Of a stretch of DNA of 20,658 bases, positions 7,580-14,994 are shown in pieces. The translations under genes and the position numbers were made by a program. Under the pieces are notes generated by a model. It was not told the origin of the DNA. It saw only the letters and a list, made by a program, of their open reading frames with translations, and searched no databases. The stretch's first letter is position 1. Each line of letters begins with the position of its first letter. Origin of the DNA: DATCLA01 sp036564195 (GTDB lineage: Bacteria > Bacillota > UBA4882 > UBA8346); assembly GCA_036564195.1 (NCBI GenBank), contig DATCLA010000278.1, forward strand, positions 1 through 20,658. Reading direction: 5' to 3'.

Positions 7580-7630
7580 ACCTTCCTGTTACAGGTTATT
7601 AACAACATATGACGCTGTAACCAGGAAGGT
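7580..7630 (-). promoter_or_regulatory. Hairpin that includes the ribosome binding site of the SIS gene
   Basis: In the minus-strand transcript ACCTTCCTGGTTACAG (7615-7630) pairs with CTGTAACAGGAAGGT (7580-7594), a 15-bp stem with a single-base bulge and a 20-base loop. The 3' arm contains AGGAAGGT, the Shine-Dalgarno sequence of the ATG at 7570-7572. No T run follows, so it is not a terminator. A role in limiting translation is inferred. Confidence 0.7.
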
Positions 7631-7677
7631 CGAAAAAACTATATTTTAAAAAGTGCACGGATGGTTATTGCTACCTG

Positions 7678-8673
7678 TTACGAACCGTCCCCGCTTCTGC
7701 TGCCGCTAATAAGAAAACATTTGACTCCATGCTCAGGGTTGACCAACACCAGCGGCGGGTCGGCTTTCCTGCAAATCTCCATTGCTTTAGGACAACGGAA
7801 GACAAAGCGACAGGCAGTTTCCGGAATACCAGTATTACTAATCTCGCCCCGGAGCACAATCCGCTCTTTGCGAAGGTCCGGATCGGGGACTGGAACCGCC
7901 GAAAGTAAGGCTTCGGTATACGGATGGCGTGGAGCTGCAAACAGCTCTCCGGAAGGAGCGTATTCCACAATCTGTCCTAAGTACATAACGGCAATCCGCT
8001 GGGAAATATGCTGGACTACTGCCAGGTCATGGGAGATAAAAAGATAAGCCATCTTTAGTTTCTGACGTAACTCTATCAACAAATTGATAATCTGAGCCTG
8101 TACAGAAACATCCAGTGCCGAAACAGCCTCGTCACAGACGAGTAATTCGGGCCGGAGGGCGATAGCCCTGGCGATGGCGATCCGTTGCCGTTGCCCGCCG
8201 GAGAATTCATGGGGATAGCGGTAGAGCAGTTGAGAAGATAAGCCCACCTGTTCCAAGAGTTCCGCCACCCGATCCCGCTTGGCGGCTTGATCTTTTACCA
8301 GTTTATGCTCTTCCAGACCTTCGCCGATCAAATCCAGCACCACCATCCGCGGGTTTAAAGCAGAATAGGGGTCTTGAAAAACCATCTGCAGTTTGGCGCG
8401 GAGTTTCCGTAATTGCTGGGCCGGAAGTCGCAGCAACTCCTCTCCTTTAAAAATTACGGAACCGCCATTCGGCTCGATCAAACGCAGGATACTCCGGCCT
8501 ACAGTGGTCTTACCGCAACCGGACTCCCCTACCAAGCCTAAGGTCTCCCGGGGATAAATCTTAAAACTGACCCGGTCTACCGCCCGAACGAATTGAGTCA
8601 CCCGGCCCCAAAGCCCCCTCCGGACCGGAAAATATTTGGTTAAGTCGGTTACCTCTATTAAAGGCTCATTCAT
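7678..8673 (-). CDS. oppF: Oligopeptide ABC transporter ATP-binding protein, OppF/DppF type
   Basis: Second ATPase of the peptide importer. It has Walker A GESGCGKT (49-56), the Q-loop in MVFQDPYSALNPRM, the signature FSGGQRQR (157-164), Walker B LLVCDE (177-182) and the H-loop His215. The C-terminal oligopeptide-transporter extension has four cysteines (288, 294, 301, 319) spaced as in Opp/Dpp ATPases that carry an iron-sulfur cluster. AAGGTG lies 5 bases before the ATG. It is the last gene of the five-gene cluster, 44 bases after oppD. In E. coli YejF both ATPases are one polypeptide; here they are separate. Confidence 0.95.
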   Translation of the reverse strand: MNEPLIEVTDLTKYFPVRRGLWGRVTQFVRAVDRVSFKIYPRETLGLVGESGCGKTTVGRSILRLIEPNGGSVIFKGEELLRLPAQQLRKLRAKLQMVFQDPYSALNPRMVVLDLIGEGLEEHKLVKDQAAKRDRVAELLEQVGLSSQLLYRYPHEFSGGQRQRIAIARAIALRPELLVCDEAVSALDVSVQAQIINLLIELRQKLKMAYLFISHDLAVVQHISQRIAVMYLGQIVEYAPSGELFAAPRHPYTEALLSAVPVPDPDLRKERIVLRGEISNTGIPETACRFVFRCPKAMEICRKADPPLVLVNPEHGVKCFLISGSRSGDGS

Positions 8674-8717
8674 CTTTGCACCTTCGGATTAAAATCAATG
8701 TTATGGCCGATTTTCCG

Positions 8718-9683
8718 TCAATAGAGCCAACAAGCGGTGGCATGCCCGGCTCTAACCGTTTTTAAAGGCGGATGCTGCTGCCGGCAGATCTCCCGTGCTT
8801 TAGGGCAGCGGGGTTCAAAATAGCAACCTGAAGGCAGGGCCAACGGGTCGGGGACCTGACCGGGAATGGCATACAACTCACCGCTCCGCCCCAAGGTTGG
8901 AATGGAGCGCAATAAACCTACGGTATAAGGATGTAACGGATTATGAAACAATTCCCGGACGGTGCTGAGTTCTACCAGTTTGCCAGTATACATTACTGCG
9001 ACCCTTTGGGCAACCTCCGCAATAATCCCCAGATTATGGGTGATTAACAATACCGACAAGTTGTTTTCTGCCTGTAACTCCTGGAGTAATTCCAAAATCT
9101 GGGCTTGAATCGTCACATCTAAAGCAGTTGTCGGTTCGTCGGCTATCACCGCCTGGGGATGCGTAATCAACGCCATAGCAATCATGGCACGTTGCCGCAT
9201 TCCGCCGGAGAGTTCATGGGGATAGGCATGATACTGACGTTTAGGATCAGGCAGGCCGACCCGCTGCAACCCGGCGATTACTCTTTCGTAAACAGCCTTC
9301 TCAGTGAGCTCGGTATGAACCATGAGTGCTTCGGCAATCTGGGCTCCGACGGTTTGGACCGGATCAAAACTGGTAAGCGGATCTTGAAAGATCATTCCGA
9401 TCTCCCCGCCGCGGATTCGAATTAACTCCGCTAAGGGCAGCCGGAGCAGATCTCGATTATGCCACAGTACTCTCCCGCCGCTGATCATTCCCGGCGGCGA
9501 CGGGATTAGGCGCAATAAGGATAAGGCAGTCACCGATTTGCCGCAACCGGACTCGCCTACCAGGCCTAGAATTTCGCCGGCTTCCAACGTAAAAGAAACG
9601 CCGTCCACTGCTTTTAACAATCCGGAAGCGGTTTTAAAGTTTACCTGCAAATTATCAACAATTAATAACGGATTACTCATCAT
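8718..9683 (-). CDS. oppD: Oligopeptide ABC transporter ATP-binding protein, OppD/DppD type
   Basis: First ATPase of the peptide importer: Walker A GESGCGKS (43-50), Q-loop in MIFQDPLTSFDPVQTVG, signature LSGGMRQR (158-165), Walker B AVIADEP (178-184) and H-loop His216. The C-terminal extension has cysteines 287, 293, 300 and 318, the cluster pattern of this subfamily. The start overlaps the yejE stop by one base (TAATG). A second ATG directly follows (9678-9680), and GGAG is better spaced for it, so the first Met may be absent. Translational coupling with yejE is likely. Confidence 0.95.
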   Translation of the reverse strand: MMSNPLLIVDNLQVNFKTASGLLKAVDGVSFTLEAGEILGLVGESGCGKSVTALSLLRLIPSPPGMISGGRVLWHNRDLLRLPLAELIRIRGGEIGMIFQDPLTSFDPVQTVGAQIAEALMVHTELTEKAVYERVIAGLQRVGLPDPKRQYHAYPHELSGGMRQRAMIAMALITHPQAVIADEPTTALDVTIQAQILELLQELQAENNLSVLLITHNLGIIAEVAQRVAVMYTGKLVELSTVRELFHNPLHPYTVGLLRSIPTLGRSGELYAIPGQVPDPLALPSGCYFEPRCPKAREICRQQHPPLKTVRAGHATACWLY

Positions 9684-10726
9684 TACTCCATTTTTTGATA
9701 TTCCCAGGGGTCAAAGGCTTCCCGGATCCCTTCGCCGACAAAAGCAATTAACAATAAGACACTAAAGAGCGCCAATACCGGGTAAAGCGATAACCAGTAA
9801 GAAAAGATATTACCCATCCCCTGCCGCATCAACTCGCCCCAGCTCGGAGTCGGCGCCGGCAGCCCGAAACCTAAAAAGTCTAAGGCCGACAGGGACGAGA
9901 TTGCCCCGATCAGTTCAAAAGGTAAAAAAGTAACAATCGGTGTTAAGGCATTAGGCAGGATATGACGGAACATAATCTTACTGTCACGGACGCCCAAAGC
10001 CCGGGCAGCTTCTACAAATTGCGCCTCGCGCAGTTTTAAAAATTCGGAACGGATGTAATAAGAGATCCCGATCCAACCGAAAATGATAAAGGTCAATAAC
10101 AGGACAAAAAAACCGGTCCCCAACGAACTGCCGATAATTATCACAATATATAAAAACGGAAGGGTCGAAAAGATCTCGATCAAACGTTGCAATGTGATAT
10201 CAAAGACTCCCCCCAGGTAGCCCTGGAGCGCGCCGATTATTACCCCCACCGTGATACTACAAAAGGTTATCAGCAGGGCAAAACTGAAACTGATCCGGAA
10301 ACCGTAGATCAACCGAGTCAGAATATCCCGACCCCGGTCATCCGTACCCAACCAGTTGTGACGGGTGGGCGGAGTCGGAGGATTACCCGGTAAATTTAAC
10401 AGGGATTCATTCGGTCCGTAGGGAATGGGCGGAAAGACCATCCAATTACCCGAACCGGGGCTAAAGGCTGGCGCGGTTTGGAGCTCTTTATAATTGGGGA
10501 TCTCCGCGGCGCCCAGCCCGAAATGACTACCGTTATAGAAGCGCAGTGCCGGAAAGAATAATTTTCCCTCATACTTGACGATTAACGGCTGATTGTTGGC
10601 TAAGAAATTTGCAAAGAGAGAAATAATATATAATAGCAGCAAGATCCAAAGCGAATAGTAGGCCCGCTTTTGTTGCCGGAATTTTTGCCAACGCTTCAGA
10701 GTTAACGGCGATAATCGCAACACCAA
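9683..10726 (-). CDS. yejE: Peptide ABC transporter permease, YejE/OppC type
   Basis: Membrane subunit of the importer, 347 residues. The N-terminal block LSPLTLKRWQKFRQQKRAYY, the first membrane helix (about 25-44), and the following ANNQPLIVKYEGKLFFP segment are characteristic of YejE rather than of ordinary OppC/DppC. A large external loop (about 45-150) includes HNWLGTDDRGRD (123-134), typical of OppC-like permeases, then five more helices and the ATPase-contacting EAA loop EAARALG (239-245). The start is TTG (10724-10726) or the next codon GTG; AGGAGG overlaps the yejB stop codon and lies 5 or 8 bases away. So yejB and yejE are tightly coupled. Confidence 0.93.
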   Translation of the reverse strand: MVLRLSPLTLKRWQKFRQQKRAYYSLWILLLLYIISLFANFLANNQPLIVKYEGKLFFPALRFYNGSHFGLGAAEIPNYKELQTAPAFSPGSGNWMVFPPIPYGPNESLLNLPGNPPTPPTRHNWLGTDDRGRDILTRLIYGFRISFSFALLITFCSITVGVIIGALQGYLGGVFDITLQRLIEIFSTLPFLYIVIIIGSSLGTGFFVLLLTFIIFGWIGISYYIRSEFLKLREAQFVEAARALGVRDSKIMFRHILPNALTPIVTFLPFELIGAISSLSALDFLGFGLPAPTPSWGELMRQGMGNIFSYWLSLYPVLALFSVLLLIAFVGEGIREAFDPWEYQKME

Positions 10727-10735
10727 ACCTTCCTC

Positions 10736-11758
10736 CTACTGAAACTTAATCCTGGGATCGACCATAGCCAGACAGAGATCGGAAAGCAACCTGCCGAACA
10801 GCATCAAGATACTGGAGATTACAATCAGGCCTAACGCTACCGGGTAGTCGCGGTTGACAATCGCCTGGTAGCTTAATAACCCGATTCCGTCAATGGTAAA
10901 GATGGTCTCAATCAACAGTGAACCTGATAAAATCACTCCGATAATCATCCCGATATTGGTAACAATCGGGATCAACGCGTTGCGTAAAGCATGTTTGAAG
11001 ACGGCCTGATGATATGTTAGCCCCTTAGCCAGCGCTGTCCGGACATAATCCTGGTTTAACTGGTTCAACAGGGAATTTTTCATTAATAAGGTTAACGTGG
11101 CAAAACCGCCACTGGTATAACAAACTAGCGGTAAAAACATATGGTATGCAAAGTCGCAGACTTTACCAAGCAAGGATAATTCCTCAAAATTGTCGGAGAC
11201 TGCGCCACTAATTGGAAAAAGGTTCCAAAAACTTCCTCCCCCAAAGAGGACAATCAGGGCGATCCCCAGGGCAAAAGCAGGAATCGCATAACCTAAAAAA
11301 ATCAAAATACTGCTGATATGGTCAAATTGGCTGCCGTGTTCCAACGCTTTACGGATCCCCAGCGGAATACAGACTACGTAGGTCAGGAACAAACCGCAAA
11401 GGCCGAAGGTCAGCGAGACCGGCAGACGGGCCACGATCAGATCCAGCACCGGTTTTTCATAAGTGTAGGACGTCCCCAGGTCCAAACGGAGCAGTTTACC
11501 CAGCCACACCAGGTAGCGAATCAACACCGGCTGATCAAAGCCGTAGTATTCCTTGATGTGCTCCAGTTCTTCCTGAGTCAGAGCAGCCTGAAGATTTGAA
11601 CTGGCTCCCAATTCGCCCTGACTGGCGTGTTTCATTCTTTGGATCGCCTGTTCTACCGGACCGCCGGGGACCATCTGCATAATTAAAAAACAGGCCAGAG
11701 TAATCCCGAACAGAGTCGGAATCATTAATAAGATCCGTTTAATAATATAAGCCCGCAT
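10736..11758 (-). CDS. yejB: Peptide ABC transporter permease, YejB/OppB type
   Basis: Membrane subunit, 340 residues. It starts with the classic MRAYIIKRILLMIPTLFGIT helix and the VPGGPVEQAI motif. The long hydrophilic loop before the second helix, IPLGIRKALEHGSQFD (131-146), the LGYAIPAFALGIALIVLFGG-type helix and the ending DYPVALG...MVDPRIKF match YejB better than OppB/DppB. The EAA loop is near 241-260 (TALAKG, then KHALRNA). About six membrane helices are visible. It follows yejA by 34 bases, with GGAAGGA upstream of the ATG. Confidence 0.93.
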   Translation of the reverse strand: MRAYIIKRILLMIPTLFGITLACFLIMQMVPGGPVEQAIQRMKHASQGELGASSNLQAALTQEELEHIKEYYGFDQPVLIRYLVWLGKLLRLDLGTSYTYEKPVLDLIVARLPVSLTFGLCGLFLTYVVCIPLGIRKALEHGSQFDHISSILIFLGYAIPAFALGIALIVLFGGGSFWNLFPISGAVSDNFEELSLLGKVCDFAYHMFLPLVCYTSGGFATLTLLMKNSLLNQLNQDYVRTALAKGLTYHQAVFKHALRNALIPIVTNIGMIIGVILSGSLLIETIFTIDGIGLLSYQAIVNRDYPVALGLIVISSILMLFGRLLSDLCLAMVDPRIKFQ

Positions 11759-11792
11759 GCCTATCCTTCCTTAATCCTGGATTGAATTGGCT

Positions 11793-13526
11793 TTAGTTTT
11801 GAGCCGCCTGGTCATAATGGACTTCAACTGGCTGAGCCGGTAAAGCACGGCCTGTCCGTACCGCTTCCCGGTACTTTTTAACCTTTTCTGGGTCAAACCG
11901 CCAATATCTGATGATTCCGGATCCATATTTAGCAAATACCGTCTTTGGCATGGTAAAAATATTCTTGTAAAATATTTTACTATGATCGGTGGTCCAAAAC
12001 AACAGATAGGGAACGTCCTTGTAAATCAGCCCGTCAATCTGTTTAATGATCGCCAACCGTTGCTGAGCATCGAAGATTGCCGGCAAAGAATCGATCAACC
12101 GGTCCACTGCCGGATTTTGATAACCCGGCAGGTTGCTCCCGCCGGTTTCGTCCCGGTGTTTGGAATGCCACAACTGTTCGGGATCGGGAGATAAGGTACC
12201 AGTCCAGGCGAATAAGGCAGCGTCAAACTGATACTTATCCGTCTGCTTGATCATGGTAGCCCAAGATAGTCGTTGTAAGTTGACCTTGACTCCCACTTTT
12301 TTACAGCTTTCCTTAAATAAGGTTAAATATTTTTCACTTTCTTCACTGACATAGATAATAGTAAACTCCAGTTTTTGCCCTGCTGAATTAATCAGGTAGC
12401 CATCCTTATCCAGCTTTTTATAACCGCTCTCCGCCAATAATTGTTGGGCGGCCGCCGGGTCATAGCCGAATTCCGGATTGGCTTTTTCCCCAAAAAACGA
12501 CTGCCAATAGGAGTTTAAAGGCAGATATTCCCCATACAACAATTTTTCAATGATGGTTTGGCGATCAAGCAAATGCATCAAAGCCTGTCTGACTTTTAAC
12601 TCCTTAAAGAGAGGCTTGCGTAAATTTAACGCTAAACCCATAAAACCCCGGGGCAGCGAATTATACACTTTCTGCTTAATAATCCAATTTTTCTGAAAGG
12701 GCTCACTGTTAGTCTCAGTCACCCAGCGTTTCGCAGTTATCTGATCAAAGATATCAAAATCGCCGCGTTTAAAGGCTTCAAAAGCAACATTGGGCGCCAT
12801 TACTTTGTATTTAATTTTAGCAAAGTTAAAAGTTCCTTTGTGGTGTGGTAATTGATCCGCCCAATAATCTTGATTACGGGTTAAAACATAATAGCGGCCT
12901 TCCTTAACTTCGCTTAGCCGGTACGGACCGCTGCTGCCGGGGAGACTCATGGTGAAGGCTTTGTTAAAATCCTTACCCTCCATTAAATGGCGGGGAAGTA
13001 CCGTAAACCCGGCCAACGCCTCAAAATTTTTGTAATGTACGGTTTTAGCTGAAAATTTAACAGTATGGGTGTCGATTACTTCCGGCGGATTGAACCGTCC
13101 GTAGTAAAGACGCAGTACCGAGGTTAGGTTTTTAGGATCCATGATCGTGTCATAGGTAAATTTGACATCCGCGGCAGTAATCGGCTGGCCGTCCGACCAC
13201 TTCGCCCTGGGGTCAATTTTAAAAGTAAACTCTTTTTTGTCCTCGGAAACCGTCCAGGATTCGGCAATCAACGGCTGGTATTCCAGGGTGTTGAGATCCT
13301 GTTCCAATAATGTATCATAGACCAAATCGAAAACAGCCGCAGCATCCGTAGAATTATTTACCATATAATTGAAGGACTTGGGAAACTCGGACGTATGCAA
13401 CGTTAACTGCCCCTCTCCCCCGGTTTCGCTTCCGGAGGGCCGGGATAGATTGCCATGCAGCAATAACCCAAAGATACTGCAAACGGCGATAATAATTAAG
13501 ATAATCCGGGACTTCCCTTTAAACAT
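11793..13526 (-). CDS. yejA: Extracellular peptide-binding protein of the ABC importer, YejA-like (SBP family 5)
   Basis: The 577-residue solute-binding protein of the importer. An N-terminal hydrophobic helix (7-25) serves as signal or anchor; no clean lipobox is seen, so it may be an uncleaved anchor or a soluble protein. SBP_bac_5 features: YQPLIAESWTVSEDKKEFTF, the KWSDGQPITAADVKFT block (109-124), and GPYRLSE. The stretch DYWADQLPHHKGTFNFAKIKY with NVAFEAFKRGDFD (246-258) is the signature of YejA, which in Gram-negatives delivers peptides including microcin C. Ligand unknown. AGGAGG lies 9 bases before the ATG. It is first in the cluster, 67 bases after the PAP2 gene. Confidence 0.92.
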   Translation of the reverse strand: MFKGKSRIILIIIAVCSIFGLLLHGNLSRPSGSETGGEGQLTLHTSEFPKSFNYMVNNSTDAAAVFDLVYDTLLEQDLNTLEYQPLIAESWTVSEDKKEFTFKIDPRAKWSDGQPITAADVKFTYDTIMDPKNLTSVLRLYYGRFNPPEVIDTHTVKFSAKTVHYKNFEALAGFTVLPRHLMEGKDFNKAFTMSLPGSSGPYRLSEVKEGRYYVLTRNQDYWADQLPHHKGTFNFAKIKYKVMAPNVAFEAFKRGDFDIFDQITAKRWVTETNSEPFQKNWIIKQKVYNSLPRGFMGLALNLRKPLFKELKVRQALMHLLDRQTIIEKLLYGEYLPLNSYWQSFFGEKANPEFGYDPAAAQQLLAESGYKKLDKDGYLINSAGQKLEFTIIYVSEESEKYLTLFKESCKKVGVKVNLQRLSWATMIKQTDKYQFDAALFAWTGTLSPDPEQLWHSKHRDETGGSNLPGYQNPAVDRLIDSLPAIFDAQQRLAIIKQIDGLIYKDVPYLLFWTTDHSKIFYKNIFTMPKTVFAKYGSGIIRYWRFDPEKVKKYREAVRTGRALPAQPVEVHYDQAAQN

Positions 13527-13593
13527 CGACTAATCCTCCTTACCTGCAGACATAGGTGAGATATAGGGGCAGTTCGGTTGTCTGCCTTTTTTA

Positions 13594-14454
13594 CTAAAAA
13601 CGGTACTCCACCGCTAGCCCCGCCCCAAGGGGCGTCAATACCGGGACAATAGCCGCTCCCGCCAGACGCTCCGCCCCGGTCCTGCCGGCAGCCCGGAGCG
13701 TCAACAGTTTTTTGGCTGTATAGTAACCGACTGCCGCTCCAAAACCAACATCGGAGCTCCAATGGCGGTCGTCATAGATCCGGGACAAAGCCACCATGGT
13801 GGCGGCGGTATAAGCAAAAAAGGGCACCCACCGTTGCTCCCGGTAATAATCGGCCAGGACCGTGGCTACAGAAAAAGCAGCCGCACTATGCATTGAAGGA
13901 AAGGAAAGCCGGCCGTCATCCCAGGAAAAACCGGGCCCGTCAAAGCTATGGGAACCGTTCCCGGTATCGGGCCGACTCCGGTGAAAGGATAGCTTTAAAA
14001 CCCCGGTAATTCCTCCGGAGATAATCAGACTCTCCAAACTGACCAAAGCCGCTTCCTGGATTTGTAAATTTCCGGCCGTTTTGCCATAAAGATACCACAG
14101 GCCTAAAGCCGGCGCCAAATAGCCGACATTCCCTACTTTGGCAAAAATTCCGGAAAGAGTGTCGCCGGATTCGCTCTGGTGGGTTTGGAAGTGCTCCCTG
14201 ATAGTAGAGTCGGATTCCGCTAATACCAGAGTTACCCCTAAGGCTAAAGCCGCCTTGAACCAGTCCTCCCGCCCCCATTGCCCCGGAGCAGCCAAGATCG
14301 CTTTGGTATCATCCCAACAGACCTGGCAGGATTCCCTGATTGATGCCAACAGATCCTCCGCGGCTGCCGCCCGGACGGAAGTACAATCAGCGCCCAGTTC
14401 CAATAAGAAAAAGATGATTACAAATACAAGAAAAGAGTATTTTGCTCGCACCAT
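13594..14454 (-). CDS. Secreted PAP2-family (type 2 phosphatidic acid) phosphatase
   Basis: All three PAP2 motifs are present: K154-x6-RP (KLSFHRSRP), PSMH with His189 (in SFPSMHSAAAFS), and SR-x5-H-x3-D (224-235, His231 as nucleophile). The protein starts with a signal peptide or membrane anchor (MVRAKYSFLVFVIIFFLLEL), has few other long membrane helices, and ends with a short alternating segment terminating in EYRF. A C-terminal Phe after a beta-like strand resembles outer-membrane targeting signals. Substrate could be a lipid or undecaprenyl pyrophosphate; not decidable here. GAGG lies 7 bases before the ATG. It is transcribed toward the opp cluster and may share its transcript. A structured non-coding region lies upstream. 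Confidence 0.9.
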   Translation of the reverse strand: MVRAKYSFLVFVIIFFLLELGADCTSVRAAAAEDLLASIRESCQVCWDDTKAILAAPGQWGREDWFKAALALGVTLVLAESDSTIREHFQTHQSESGDTLSGIFAKVGNVGYLAPALGLWYLYGKTAGNLQIQEAALVSLESLIISGGITGVLKLSFHRSRPDTGNGSHSFDGPGFSWDDGRLSFPSMHSAAAFSVATVLADYYREQRWVPFFAYTAATMVALSRIYDDRHWSSDVGFGAAVGYYTAKKLLTLRAAGRTGAERLAGAAIVPVLTPLGAGLAVEYRF

Positions 14455-14994
14455 TGAAAACCTCGGGTAATTTTGTCATCTAATTAAAAAGCAATTTAAG
14501 TTGAGATTCTTTTATTTTTCGCTTTTTCGAAGAAGATTCCTGCTTAAGTCAGCGGTATAGATTGTTGGGAGAGGTTTTGTTCAGAGACTTGTTGAGGTTT
14601 TAAAGTATTTTGATGGATTTATATTTACCGGAGTTTTTGAAAGCCTGTCGCTCTCCTTGACCAACGTCCATTAAAAGGCTTCTGCAGCCGACCGCCGTTT
14701 TTGCCTCCCGCAACAGCGGCGGCATCCGCTACTTCTCTGGCAAGGCGGGGTTACAAACTAATGAACCTGCTTTCTCTAACAGTACTTCTTCGTACCAGCT
14801 TATGACCTACTAGCCCCGGCAGGCAACGGTCAACACAGAGTAATCGACACGGCTGGGATTGGAGATCAATCCCAGCCGTTGCCTTAAAGAAACAACCCGC
14901 AGCCGCCACACTATTAATTTTTATATCTTTAAGTTTTCCGGTTTTAAGCTCTTTTGTATAAAGATTAAGACAAAAAACTGGTGTTACCCTGCAG
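14455..14994. other. Non-coding 540-base region with a GC-rich structured segment
   Basis: No credible gene is seen. Bases 14640-14884 are much more GC-rich and structured than the AT-rich flanks. Features: a 13-bp perfect stem (14849-14861 with 14867-14879); AGGCAACGG at 14821-14829 complementary to CCGTTGCCT at 14876-14884, an alternative pairing that competes with the base of that stem; CCGCCG at 14692-14697 complementary to CGGCGG at 14717-14722; and smaller pairings. As the PAP2 gene is the next gene downstream on the minus strand, the segment could be its leader. It could equally be a free RNA or the decayed end of a mobile element. A T run just after the hom stop (near 14970) may be part of a weak terminator. 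Confidence 0.55.
14849..14879. repeat. Perfect 13-bp inverted repeat (stable hairpin)
   Basis: ACGGCTGGGATTG and CAATCCCAGCCGT are exact complements around a 5-base loop (GAGAT on the plus strand). No T tract follows on either strand, so it is not a standard terminator. Confidence 0.85.

Noticed and set aside
7661..8047. A 128-codon plus-strand frame overlapping the 3' half of oppF
   Set aside because: It is antisense to a well-conserved ATPase gene, and its product resembles nothing.
13568..13592. Plus-strand hairpin GGCAG/CTGCC followed by six T
   Set aside because: Only 5 bp, and there is no plus-strand gene for it to terminate; it lies between two minus-strand genes.
14600..14725. A 41-codon minus-strand open frame inside the structured region
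   Set aside because: No ribosome binding site and no family resemblance; the neighbouring frame is equally open, and the segment is better explained by RNA structure or a decayed sequence.
14849..14884. Hairpin considered as a terminator of hom
   Set aside because: No T run follows the stem on either strand, and it lies more than 110 bases past the hom stop.
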